A program made the translations under genes and the position numbers. A DNA stretch of 64,000 nt from Allacma fusca (lineage: Eukaryota > Arthropoda > Collembola > Symphypleona > Sminthuridae), in assembly GCA_947179485.1 (NCBI GenBank), contig OX359245.1, positions 76,185,067-76,249,066 of the forward strand. Reading direction: 5' to 3'. Positions within the stretch are counted from its first letter, which is position 1, and each line of letters opens with the position of its first letter. Under the pieces are notes generated by a model. The model was not told where the DNA came from, made no database searches, and saw only the letters and a list, made by a program, of their open reading frames with translations. This document shows, piece by piece, positions 43,903-56,764 of this stretch.

Positions 43903-46894
43903 CACTGCTGCCCGCCAGGCTACCTTGTCAAGTCTAGTCTATTCTTTAAAGTTTAGAGCCGCAACTAGTCAAGTCTAGTCAAGTCAGCTGTATGTTTAAG
44001 TAGAAATAGTCTAGTCAAGTCCTAGTCTTGATTCTGCAGCTGGTTCCCTAGTCAAGTCTAGTCTATTCCCCTAGTCACAGTGTACTTTTTTATAAAAATT
44101 CCTTCATTTTGATTAGCAACATTTAAAAACTATTGTTTAAAAAAAATTTCCAGTGAAATATAATAGTATAATATAATATATATAGTCTCGTTGAGCTTAA
44201 AAATTTGAGCTTGTACTTGTAAACAAACTAGCTCATGTTTAATTGAATCAATTAACGCACAACACAATAATGATAAACAACGCATGTAGTTTACAATGTC
44301 AGTACAAAAATTGTGTTCAGCAAGATTTTCGCGGAGCAAACTTTCCTTCCTGGTAGACGCCCCCGAATATACATACGTATACCTGTTGTGATTATGTTAG
44401 GTATATTAACACTACAATGTACTAGGCACTTGCTGAACCGTGAATATAGTTGGTATTAATTTTTACCAAACTGATGCTGACAATGAGGATTCACCTAAGG
44501 TGAGTATATTTTGACCCCACCGACAACATAGTTGGTAGCAATTTCAGGAAAAAAGGTGCTAACAATGTGAAAATATATAAGTACCAACCAGTATATTTTC
44601 ATTCCACCAAGCAGGGACGGGATATCGGGAAAATACGGATTTAAATTCGGATTCGAATACTTTCTAGTTTCGATTTCAATTTTAATTATTTTTAATAGTA
44701 CTTAAAAATTTGAATTCCGATACGGATTCCAATATATTTGAATACTTGCTGAATTTGAATTCCGATTCAAATACTTTTCGGATATTCGTATAAAAAATGG
44801 GAATTTATTCAAAAGAACAATTTAATCGCGAAAAAATAAGCGATACATAACACATTAAGCGTTTTTGCATCTATACATTACCACGCAATCATTTACTATA
44901 AATTTAAGCGCAGAAAACACACGCTCAACTAAAATTTCAGTAACTAGAAAAGCAAGGATTGATCCAATAAATTTTTTTTAAAATTCGGAGTAATCTGTTA
45001 ACCTGTTTAACTACTTTTCCGGTTAGTTTTTTCTGACAGTATATATTTGCAAATCGATTTGTTTGATAACACATCGTAACTAAAATGCACTTCAGCGGAA
45101 TTAGTTTTACGCATCCCCATGATTAAAACAAGATTTAAGAAAGAAGAAACTTGATTCACTCAATCGTCCTGTAAGACCGACACCATGCGGCCATTTCATC
45201 CTATTTGTAGGAATTTTTACAAAACGGGCTATAAATCACTGCCCATTACCAACCATACACTTTTCGTTTACCAAACGTTCGTTACTTACCCTTTGGGTTT
45301 TATAATTGCATGTGTCCGAATTAGAATTCATATTTTTCCGATTTCCCATCCTTGGTTACAACTGTTGTGGGTCTTCGTGCAATGACCCCCGTCACTCCTT
45401 TTCAATCGAACAAACCTAACCTGAACGTCCGAAGTAACGGGTAGGGATCGGATTTTTGTGGAAAGACGGGAAGATTCTTCCCAGGGAAAAAATATTTCTG
45501 GCAGAACAAATCTCATAGGGAAGGGATTCTTTTTCGCGTACAGTGATTTTTAAATTCGTTGACCTTTATTTTACCAGGGATTTTTAAATTTGTTTGTGGA
45601 TTGTTTTGGGGATTTGAAGTCTTGTAGCAAAATTATTTTTGCCAACAGGGATTTTGAAAATCGTTAACCTTTTTTCAGCAAGGATTTATGAAATCGTTCA
45701 GGACCTCCCTGCAGGGACATAAAATTCAGCAGGGAAATTCTGAAATGATCTACCAGTGAGATTTACAAAAATCCGACCTTTGGCGACGGGTTGTTTCCAA
45801 TTCCCCAAATTCTGATTCACCCCAAGTTTTGGTTCGATTATGTTACCAAGTTTCGTTCTGGTGAAATCAAAAAATACTTTGTGAAACCTGCGCGATTCCT
45901 TATTGTCAGCACCAGTTTCTCAAAAATTAACACCATGTTTGTTTCTGTTGGACTCAAAACATACTTGGTGGAACCTGAGCGATTCCTTGTTGTCAGCACC
46001 AGTTTCTCAAAAATTAGTACCACCTACGTTGCAGGTACATTTGAAACATACTATGTATAACTTACATGATTGCATCACCAGTTTGTGTTCAATTAATACC
46101 AATTACATGTCTGACACTTCTTTTATTCATCCAAAACCCCACTCCAAACCAAAGAACCAGTCTTCATAACGTGTTCTTTAACGTTGTTATTTTGCAGTTG
46201 AGTTAATAACTGGTACATTGGATTTATAACATCATACAGCCTACAATGAATTCCAAAACTTGTACCATGTATTTGCCTGTTGTATCCCAGTGGAAATTCC
46301 ATATAATATACCAGACAAAATCTCATGTTAAATTCCATATAATATACCAGATAAAATCTCATGTTAAATTCCATACCTATAATATCCCCGATAAAATCTC
46401 ATGTTAAATTCCTATATACCAGGTAGGAAAGTTTAAAATTAACAATAATCAGTCAATAAAGTAGTTAGGTTTTGCAACTTTGTTAAAGAATAAATTGTAA
46501 CTAAAAACAAGATTTTTCCTAAACACATGTCTTGGAGACCAATATCATGTTTTGATCCTTCAAAACGATATCTTATACTTAAGCACACTAAAGTCCCTGA
46601 CGATGAGCGTTTCGTGTACACTGGATTTTCAAACTGGTTTTCTAGTTTTGATTTTCAGTAAATGAGGGAGCCTCAAGTAACTGTGACTTGACTAGCTTTT
46701 CCGTGAAGTCATGCAAGTCAAGTCTAGTCAAGTCCTGTGTTTTTGGAAGTTGCCCTAGTCTATTCTAGTCAAGTTTCAAAATATTAACACCATGCGTAGT
46801 CTAGTCAAGTCTATTCTTTCACGTGTATTTTGGCTCCTAGTCTAGTCAAGTCTAATCTTTCCTAGTCAAGTCTGACTAGACTAGGGCAGCAGTG
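43903..46894. mobile_element. 3-kb hAT-like element with CTAGTCAAGT arms, 8-bp TSD
   Basis: Ends CACTGCTGCCC and GGGCAGCAGTG are flanked by GTATATTA (43895-43902 and 46895-46902). Both arms (about 43925-44090 and 46680-46885) are made of GTCAAGTCTAGTC words. The interior holds no transposase. It contains tandem repeats and a GGATTCGAATAC-rich patch (44640-44780). Confidence 0.85.
45865..46430. repeat. Two small tandem repeat groups inside the 3-kb element
   Basis: A unit of about 90 bp containing GATTCCTTGTTGTCAGCACC occurs twice at about 45870-46045, and a unit of about 36 bp containing AAATTCCATATAATATACCA occurs three to four times at about 46300-46430. Confidence 0.7.
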
Positions 46895-46902
46895 GTATAT
46901 TA

Positions 46903-47266
46903 TGTGCTGGAACCTTCTTCATTAAAACTACAGACCCGCTAAAAATAACCATGTTTTTACCCACATATTTCTTCTTCATTTCATTGGCTGCACTATTTAT
47001 ATGTCAATGCTGTGCATTTATTGCATATGCATGTCACCACATTTATGTCAACACAGAAGTTGCTGTCTGTGTTGGATATAACATACGGTAAAACGAGCAC
47101 TGCACAGCCAGCAATTGCTGGCTCAGCGAGACAAATGCAAGTAGGAAAGGCAGTAAATAATTGTATGCAATAGCGTAATAATAGCACAACTCTAGCAAAA
47201 GTGTAGACTAACATACGGTAAAACGAGCACTGCAATTGCTGGTTCAGCGAGGATGTAAACGGAGTT
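46903..47266. repeat. Intergenic stretch with second copy of the CCAGCAATTGCTGG repeat
   Basis: 47090-47205 matches 40950-41070, and a shorter partial copy lies at 47217-47252. Otherwise no gene. Confidence 0.55.
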
Positions 47267-47888
47267 CAGAGCTAATCCCGCCGCGACAATCCCGATGGTA
47301 TTATTCCCGCGAACAGTATTCCGCTGTCAATTTGACCGACATATATAATCCCGCTCACGATAATCCCGACAACTAATGAGATAATCCCGCCATACAATGA
47401 AACAGAATTTAATGAATATAAATTAATGTTGCTATAACAACCGTGAAAATACAACAGTTTATCACTCAATATCAAAAGCAATAAACTTATGCATCCATAA
47501 ATTCAAGCAGAAGCAAAATTCATTGGTTACAATGCTACAACGAGAACGGCAGCCATGAAGTCAATGCATGCATATGTCTTCACTTTTATTATGAACACGG
47601 TGAATCTGAGCAGCTACATACACATGTCACAATTCACAATATAGGTACATATCAAAACAGCCAGTCTGTCAACAGTACACAGCTTGTTGTCAAGGAGATG
47701 GATACTATTAAATAATAGGAGCATACAATTATTGTTTACTGAAGTTAATACAATAAAACTTGGTTCGGGAATATCGTCAGGGGGGTTATGGTTGGCGGGA
47801 TTAAATACTATTGAGATCGGGATTAAATCATCGGGGTTGCTTCGGCGGAGTTATCACTGGCGGGATTGTCGAGGCGGGATTAGCTCTG
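47267..47888. mobile_element. Non-autonomous element with AATCCCG arms
   Basis: Terminal inverted repeats begin CAGAGCTAATCCCGCC on both sides and extend about 25 bases (one mismatch). Both arms contain repeated AATCCCG or CGGGATT words. No clear target duplication is visible. Length 622 bp. Confidence 0.7.
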
Positions 47889-50800
47889 GACACGATGTAA
47901 ACATTAGGCATGCTGCTAGGGCTTGGGCTAAGACAAGGCTGGTCTTGTTCAGAACTATTTTTAGGGGCAAAGTGAAACGAAGATTGCTATTCTTGTTGAA
48001 TTGATTGATGTCCACACGTTAACACTAGACGGTTCGGCCTTTTTAGAGTGACAGGTTACTTATAATGGGTCAAAACCCTATTGATAGTACTCTATAAAGA
48101 CTAGTATTATTAGCAAAAGCAGGTCGTAAGTCACATGGGGTTACTCAAATTTCAACATTGTGATAGGCATTTCTGAAGCTGAATAACTCTGCTAACTATA
48201 AGATAAGATTGATACTTATTGTAACTTGTTATTTAACTTGCATTGTTTTAGTGCGTTTATACAGCATAATTTTTTACTAGATAAATGTTAATATACCATT
48301 GAATTTTGTAGATGAATGATTGTATTCTGCAAAAATTAATTGCGGCTAACTTACTTAAATAGGAAATTCAAAGAAAAGCATAATAATTGAAAAGGAATTG
48401 GAATTGTCTGTGGATACTCAAAAGGAGTTCTACACGTAAAAAGGCAAAATGTTAAAAGACACAAAATAACCTGTAAGCCTAACACTCACAAACATTATCT
48501 ACCTGAATAAATTGACCATTCAAACCGTTAAAAAAATTAAAAGGAATTGAAATTCGAGTACGGTCCAAGTACGAGTTCGAATCCGGGTCGGTCCGGTTTT
48601 ATAAAAAATACTTGAAGATTCGGTCCGAGAATTTGTACCTGTACTTGAACGACCAAATCCGGATTTGACTCTGCTTTTACCCTAAAATTCGAGTACAGTT
48701 CCGGGTCAAGTTCGGTATCAAAAATTTACTTAACCCATGCGTAGCTCCAGACGTGACCAGGGATTTTTCATGGTAAAAATGTAAAAAGTGTAAACAGACC
48801 GCAACGTTCACACTCAGTGATTAAATACATTCCACCAATTCTGTACACAAAAACGGTAAAAGTATGAACTTTTATTATTTCTACACGTATTTATAGCTAT
48901 ACATGGGCCCATCTGCATGCTCGTAGTCTCTATTAAAATATCCTACAGTTACTTATAATAAAACGACAATTAATTAAAAAACCTGGAATTACTTGCAATC
49001 CAAACATCCGAATCGTGTGAAGCTCATTATTGTAAGATGATTGTGACTTGAAGATTATGTACGCACTGTGAAAATAACCCCGAATTATGTAGGGGTGAAA
49101 TACTGACTGTATTATTGTGATGAAGCAATTACTTATTACACCTGCTCACGTGCATTTTTCATGAAGCGTCAATTATTTTAGAAGGCGAGCTAAGCCCGGA
49201 TTTGCACTGAACACTGTCGTCCTTTCAATAGAAATTATATGCGATATGAGTCGTTTCTGGTCTGTCCATGCAAATTATATTGTATGTATTTTACACCGTA
49301 CAGACCTAGTACATGATGTAAAATACTGTCTGGTTATACGAAATTAATTTGTAATCTTTGCTATACTGTCTGCACTGTAATATAGTGCAATTTAATTATC
49401 CCCATGTGCAGTTTGCATTTTCATTCATATTACAAAATCTCCCAGATTATCTAGCTCTTTTTTCATTTGGGAAAATTTCAAAGCACGTTGCCCACATAAT
49501 TCTGCATATATGTAAATGTGCTTTGTCCTTACGCATCTAGTATAAACTTAATATGCATAGTCTCACAATTAGGCATCCGACCCTTGTTTCAGCGTCAAGT
49601 GCATTCTGCTTGAGGTCATTTGGTTGACACAAGTTCATGCCCTGTGTACTTGAGTAACCTTCAGAATTTATACAGGTTTTGGTAAGTGATTGAATTATCG
49701 TGTACTCACATTTTTCCATATGGATTCTACATCTGCAGAGATGCAGATTCGTCACGAAATTAACCTGAAGCAAAAATACAATTGTATATAATTACATGGG
49801 CATGCCCTATTATAACAGTTTATTATTCTTGTTTGCTATTACTAAATCTAGTCCCGTCAGGAGCTAACCACATTTTTGGAGTTCGGTCACTGCAATGCAT
49901 AATCCATGGCTAATGCACATAAATAAGGATAATTTTGCTAATACATACATATGTCAGTTAAGTAATGTAGTGTAACTCTATCACTGTTAAAATACTTAAG
50001 ATAAATATTATTTTCAACACATATGAATGTCAGTATTGTGATACAAATAATTATGTCATTGAATATTTTCATGCATTATTAATGCTCAAATGCTTCCAAA
50101 TACAATAACTATATTGACCACATCTTTTGGGCTAATATGGAAGGATCTTCAATAATTTAAAACTCACAGATGAGTTATCCAACTATAATTTGTTGTGTGT
50201 CCTCCGATACTGCTAACCGTGAAGATACTGCTTAATTTGTATTTACTCCATTGTACAAACAGATATAATATGATATAATTATGTGTATTGTAAGAATATA
50301 TATATTTACGTAGGATTTTAATAGCATTAAGTTTTCCGCCTATGATAACATTTTCGCTAAGGTTACAGCAATTAATTGTTATTAGGATGATTTTAAACAA
50401 TCATCACAGAAGGTTTCCAATTCTGCTAAATATTTTTATTATGCCTTCACTGGCATTTTCAATTTGGGCCAATCAATAATAACGGTTAGGCGCACACGAC
50501 GCTTATATATTATTAATAAACATTGCTCGAGTATATAAGCATTGCTTTGAGAGTTTGTCAGAATGTTCGGAGTTTTATTTGGTTTAAAAAACAATTTGGT
50601 GTAAGCTGCAATTCTGGGGACTCAATTTTGGAAGTATTGTTCGACTGGATTGACAACAAAAATTAATTAAATTCGGATTTAAAATTTGTTAAAAAAAGTA
50701 AATACATAGATACTTGAAAGTTGAAATTATAAACATAACGGGAGATACCTTTTAAACGATATCAATGCAAGAACCCATCGTGTCAATTGTAACAAAATAA

Positions 50801-51295
50801 TAATTTTATTTTCTTCAAAAAATGTAAATAGTTAAGGACTGGACACTTTGACCGATACAAGTTACAGTGTAAGCTAAAACTGTTAAGAAGACTTCTACTC
50901 ATGCCAGCAGTACATGATCAATTAAGGGTTTTTTTCAACAAGGACTCAAGAAGGCTTGACATAAAAGAGGATTTGTGGGACATGTCCAGGGTTTTTATAC
51001 TCCGTACTTGACCCAGATTGACACATGTAGAAGTAAAAAAATCAATCAGAATACTTTAGTGATTTGGTGGAAATCTCCAACTAACTGCAATACACGCAAA
51101 TACATAAAAGGCATTTTATCCTTTAAGACCTGGCCGTGATAAAAATATGCCAAACCTTTGAGTTTATAACAAATTTCAATGGGATTCATTTTCATCAAAT
51201 ACAGTTGTAAGCCCACGTGGGAAATTGTGATATGTATTTTGATGACCATTTTTTGAATTTCATAGTTAGAATTTTAAATGAAATTAGGTAATACA
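47889..51295. other. Long gene-free stretch
   Basis: Around 48545-48740 degenerate words such as GAGTACGGTCC and TTCGGTC recur, probably an old word-filled element. Other ORFs are short and without motifs. I found no exons. Confidence 0.35.
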
Positions 51296-51301
51296 TTTAT
51301 T
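51296..51301 (-). terminator. Poly(A) signal AATAAA of the DUF4789-like gene
   Basis: On the minus strand AATAAA lies about 40 bases after the TAA stop at 51343-51341. Confidence 0.6.
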
Positions 51302-51340
51302 ATAGCTTCTTACTCATGTACAAAAGGCAATGGAGAGCTT

Positions 51341-52612
51341 TTATTTTTTCAAAACGTTTGATTCACTTTCACAATTATTATTTAGTAATACTTTTCCCTC
51401 AGCACAGGAATTAGGAGCACTTCCCCCGAATGCACCCGGAAATTGGATTTTGTTTTCTTCCTGAGATTGACATTTTGGCTCCAAGCTCCCGTTTGTGAAT
51501 ACAGCCAGAGTTTCATCCGGACAATAACCTTGCGTTAAGGTGAAATAGCACTGTCCTTCAAATGAGAAAAGGAATTGTTTATCCTCTGGGGTCCGTCCAG
51601 ATTGTGAATAACGTTGAACCAAGTATTGCGTTGGACATGGGATCTGTTCACACCTGACACCTCCGTTTCCAACAAGCCATTGACCTTCTGGGCAGGGACC
51701 CTGTAATAATAATTATTATTGTTCAATTTCTACATGATATATACTGTCGTCTCACTAACACTGCTGAAAATTTTTATTTTAATCTAAAATTTTTCTAAAC
51801 TTTCCAGGATGATATTCGTCTTCAAAGATTTGGGCGGTTTAGTAGGTCACTATATTAAAAACGTTCGTAATTATTTAGCTACCTGATCATATAGGAAATA
51901 ACATTGTTGAGTGTCCGGCCAAAGAACCAAAGGCCGAGTCCAAAAATTATCCCCTGATCCAGAATTCTCACATGTGCACTCTCCAACATGTGAATCTTCA
52001 TTGGAAGGAAAGGCTTTAAGAAAAATCATTTTATTTCCACATGGCCCTTGGTAACCTCTGTCATAGCACTTTTGGGTTGGAATGTGGAACAGTGTGGAAC
52101 CCGGACACGTTCTGGAATATAGTAAGCGTTCACAAATATTTAACCGGTTTAAAGTTTGGAAAATGGAGCTTCTAAATTTCAATTTTTTTCAGAGCCCGTG
52201 TTAAAAAATATTTGGCGATAGTGCATTTGTTGCGAATTACAAGGGGAATCGTTTTTGCTAACCACATCTTCCCAAATAAAAAATTGCAATCTCAGGAACT
52301 AAAAATGTAAGGGAAGATTAATGAAGTGCTTTAAAAAGTTAATATTTTTCTTTGTACTATTTCGCCTACGCTGTTTATTTAAGATTTTAATAATTGAACT
52401 TACGGCGGAAGATATCCTCCTGCTGGTGGAATTACTGGTAGATTTACTGGTGGATTTACTGGTGGATTTACTGGTGGATTTACTGGTGGATTTACTGGTG
52501 GAAGGTATGTGTCAGCAACAAACTCACATGTGCAAAAATTCAAAAGCAAAACTCCATGGGTGGCTAAAATAAAAAAATACTGGAAATTTGAAGACGAGGA
52601 CTTTGAACTCAT
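51341..52612 (-). CDS. Secreted DUF4789-like cysteine-rich protein, 265 aa
   Basis: Three exons join in frame: 52612-52404, 52111-51883 and 51700-51341 (phases 2 and 0, GT/AG borders). Exon 1 encodes an N-terminal hydrophobic stretch (about residues 11-33) that can act as a signal peptide, then a PPVN repeat (about five units) ending PPAGG. Exons 2 and 3 carry paired cysteines in the pattern TCPGSTLFHIPTQKCYDRG...GPCG and GPCPEGQWLVGN, the style of the DUF4789 domain found in insect and crustacean secreted proteins. Function is unknown; cuticle or extracellular roles have been suggested for such proteins, which I cannot test here. The start is the first ATG before the signal peptide. The PPVN repeat is encoded by a 12-bp tandem repeat and may vary in length. 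Confidence 0.75.
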
Positions 52613-55600
52613 TTTATTAAATAGTTGTAAAACTTATCAAAAATAAAGTTTCAAACGATTTTAAATAGATTCAACAAATTTGGATGTTAAAGGGAGCAAA
52701 ACTTGTCTAGGGTACTTTTTCGTATGGGAGAAATTTTGTAGAATTTTGTTGATGTTACCAACGGCAGGTTCTGGAGTGATAACTAACGATTTGCAGGCAC
52801 CTCGGCACTATTTAAGTAGAGGGAATAGCTATTGAAAAAATATAAAATTGCTATTCACGTTGACGAGTCAGCTTCCGCCACCGGAAAGTAGAAAAAGGAA
52901 TATGAATGTTAACGGCAGTAAAATAAGGCTGGAGTAGTTTTTTATATGGAAATAATTTAAATATGACACTGGAGCTGACAATGAGACCGGCTCAGTAAAT
53001 TATTTACAAATGGGTTTTTAAGAGTAAAGTTATACAGTGTGGCACAAAACGATTGCCTCCCCTAGTGTACATATGTACATAAGGAACTAACTCATAAATT
53101 ATTTGATTAACCCAGTTTCTAGAAAATTCTTATCCAGAATTTGTAAACAGATTTTTCATTGCCCTCGGCTAATTTTTGAGAACAAACCCGAGTTTTTTAA
53201 ATGGCTCTTTTCAATACAAACGTTTGCAAATAATATCTTGTGATGCTCGTTTTTAGGAAAGCGAAATTTTCTTGACTTGGAACGCTTTATGAGACTCGAA
53301 CGAATCCCAAAGAAATTTGCTACAAGCTCAGCGTTTCCAAATATTTTACAACGACCAGGCCTTGTTGCCAGAAGCAGACGGCGCGATCAGAAATAGTTTT
53401 AAATTATATTTGGGCCTTCCTCATTCTGGACTTTGAGGATGAATTTCTCCCAAAATAATTACTCCCTTTCCTTAAGGTTAATGGCGAAAAATTTTGATGC
53501 AAAGACTTGAATTATACACAGGACTTTCAGAGACTTATCCCACAAGTTCTCAAATTGGGAATTGCATGTTGAACTCGCGTGTAAAAAGTTAGTGTAAATT
53601 CAATTTCAAAGGTGAACCTGAGAAAATTGCAGGAATAGAGGAATGTCTTGATCTTGTTATTGTTTATAAAAGGTCTGGAGGACATAAAAATATGTTGTAC
53701 GGACTTTTTGTAGTAAATTTCAAGGGGATTCTTTTGAGCTCAACATCAATATCCCATAACCGAAATTCCCGTATCAGGGACCTCAAATCTGAGACAAACA
53801 ACAAAAATATATGCTTAATACAGTGTTTTAAAATAATTCATAATTTTTGGCTGGATGGGAGAAAAGAGGATACGAAACATCCTGTACAGGAACATTTCTT
53901 ACTCGAGAAAATCCTTCATTCAGTGACTTTTCATTCATATACTGAGGTGTTTGAAACATAACCAGAGACTTCCAGTCAGTGAACACATCATCATCTGTGA
54001 ACAAGTCCAAGGATCTGTTGGTATGCATTCAAGCTAACATGTAAGAAAGTAATATTTGGCTATAATTACTAATCTTAACATGTACTGTAGGTCTAAGGTA
54101 GCAAAAATATGTAGCAAAGGAATAAATTGCGGAATTTCTCATTAATGAAGGACCTTGGAGAAAACATATTGGAAAAAAGTCTATCTTCAGTTTGGAGATG
54201 TCATATGTTTACTTAATGTTTACCTTGACGAAGCTTAAATTATCTATGCGCATTTTCATGTGCCGTTTAAAATAAACAAACAGTTTACAAGAAAGATCAA
54301 TGATATTATTACTGGGAATTTTTACAAGTTTAAGCAAACAAATTCACGACAGTGACAGGAATAAGGAACTGTAATGTATTAAAGCGCAGTTAACAATGAA
54401 TAAATGAATTGACAAAAAAACACGGTAAACTGAGAATGAGGTGAGTGTGGATTAAAGAGTTTGTGCTTATGGGCACCTTCAATGTATGTATATCTGCTTT
54501 GAGGCAGTATATTTTGGCAAAGACCGCCTTTACTCATTTGTTCTTGTTACTACCACAAGATTACATTGTTACATTACAGATTACATTACAATTAAGGGAA
54601 CGAGCCACTGATTAATTGATGACTTTGAAGTACCTGAATGTTCAGGTACTTTTCTTTCAGAGACAGGTATTTCACCAGTGTGTACGAATAGATACCTGAT
54701 AGGTTATGCCCAAAAGATTTGGCTCTGTATAGCTGTACCTACATATATTATTACCTGAACATGAATTTTCAGGTTTCTAACGACTGAATCTGAACCTGTA
54801 CCCAAACCGGGTGGGTACAAGACATTTGGCTACACGTTTGCACCTGACACACACCTGTAGCCAAATGTCCTGCGTCTATAAATATACTGTTTGTCAATAC
54901 GAAGGGGTGGATTTAACAACGTCAGTATACTACAAATAGAAGGAATGCTGTCTCTATTGGGATCAATAACGTGCTTTAATAAGGAAAGAAATGAGTAAAG
55001 TTTCGTTACCCACAAGCAAATACTAGCAGACGGCCCAGCTTCACAAGGACAGCTATACTTACAATTAGGGCGAGTGGATCGGGTAGATTGGGTAATTAAA
55101 TTGTTACTATAACACTGTTACGTGTAAAACTTACGTATACATATTGTCGATTTTTTTTGAGGAATTTTCACTTAAAATCAGAATGATTTATAATACATTA
55201 AGTCATCACCCTTTAATTCAGATCATTACGAGTTTTTATTTTAGAATGTCGCAGCTCAAATTGATCAAATCTGTGTAAGCGGGGAGAAATACATAAGTTC
55301 TGAAGGTCCTGGTATACAGTCACATTTTCTCACAATAAATGTGTAATGTGTACGTACATACGAATTTCTTCTGAAAAATCCAAACGAATAATGATTGTAG
55401 GTAAGTAACAAACATTCACTATACCGTGCATACACAAACACGACCATATTTTAGCTTCATAACATCACACGTAATACATATTGTCCGTTATAATATTTGA
55501 CAGATAATTCTAAAAACACAACCACAGGTAAATTCAAGGGCCAATTTGAATGTGTATCCTTCGAATACAGAAATACATTATACCGGAATAATTTTGGATC

Positions 55601-56200
55601 AACTCCAGACCGAATAGTGTCAGACACCCTAACCACTCATAAAATGTTAGCACTAATACGGAGTTTGCTATAACCTTTGCCAAAATAGGTTCTAGAAGAA
55701 CTAAACATGTTATACCACTTTAGAAAGCATTTACTTATGTCGTCATATACAACGGCCTATGCTACTACACTAACGCAACACATAGAAAGAGACAAGAAAC
55801 CGGCATCCTGTCCCATACTAAAGTGCGACTCGTCTCTGTACCTCATATTTCTCTTTCGTTTGATGTTGCCTCAGCAGTGACAGTTTCAATTTAGTAAACA
55901 AAGACACCCTCAGACAAAAATTACATAGAAACTCGTAAAAGTACGGTGCTTCACAGGGACTATTACTTGGAGAGGTGGTAGAGTATAGAAATTAAAATCC
56001 AAACCGCTTACGATCAAGCCCTGACGTCGAGACTTATTGTGCGCCTAAATCGGGCGCGCTTATATTAAACTAGCATTCAAGCCATCCACCAAGGTGGATG
56101 GGAAAACTGGGATTGCAATGATTTGTAATTTATACAAAATATTAAACTTGACATTATATAATTAGGCTAATTTCTAATTTGAAAGACTGGACCGTCTTGG
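52613..56200. other. Long gene-free stretch
   Basis: It contains a hairpin at about 54824-54869 (GACATTTGGCTACA and its inverse) next to GGTACCTGAA-like words (54630-54800), again suggestive of small elements. ORFs are short. No exons recognised. Confidence 0.35.
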
Positions 56201-56229
56201 TTGTGGACGGCTGCCCGTGCAACACCGCC

Positions 56230-56590
56230 GCCCTTGCTACTGTATAATGCTTTTAATTTGTTTAGAATAATTTTTATAATTTATTTTTTAGTCAGCTATT
56301 TACTGGCTCAGAAAATAAAAAAAGCTCGCTTAAATTTGAATCTCAAATCCGTAAAAAAATGTAAAAAAGTTTTTTTAATAATTTCAAATTATTGAGACTT
56401 TTTAGCATCCTTTTTTCATTTTTGAGCAAAATTATTCAAAGAGGAAAAAGAAAAAGCGCAAAACAGTATAATGCTTTAATATTTTTTTTATTTAAAAAAA
56501 ATAATTTTAATAATTTATTTAGCCAGTTATTGCTGGCTCAGCCAATAAAAAAAGCACGCGGAAATTTAAATCTCAAATCCGTATTACACC
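56230..56590. repeat. Degenerate tandem duplication of about 230 bp
   Basis: Segments at about 56237-56350 and 56467-56582 match (TATAATGCTTT ... ATAAAAAAAGC ... TCAAATCCGTA). The second copy ends in a short GAAGACGAAGACGAAGTCGA repeat. The small ORFs here follow the duplication and look non-coding. Confidence 0.55.
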
Positions 56591-56764
56591 AAGACGAAGA
56601 CGAAGACGAAGTCGAAGACGGCCCACTCTTTTAACTAAGTAGAGAGGATAAGAAATAAGAAGAGTGGCGCGCGGAGCTTTAAATTAATACAGCCCGGTAG
56701 GATTTGGCAAGTAATATAGAGATCACGAAACATTGAATTACAAGTTACTGGCAAGCCAGATAAG

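Noticed and set aside
44130-51249. Several 60-100 codon ORFs in intergenic DNA
   Set aside because: They have no motifs, no signal peptide with downstream domain and no splice-supported extension. The density is as expected for AT-rich DNA and repeats.
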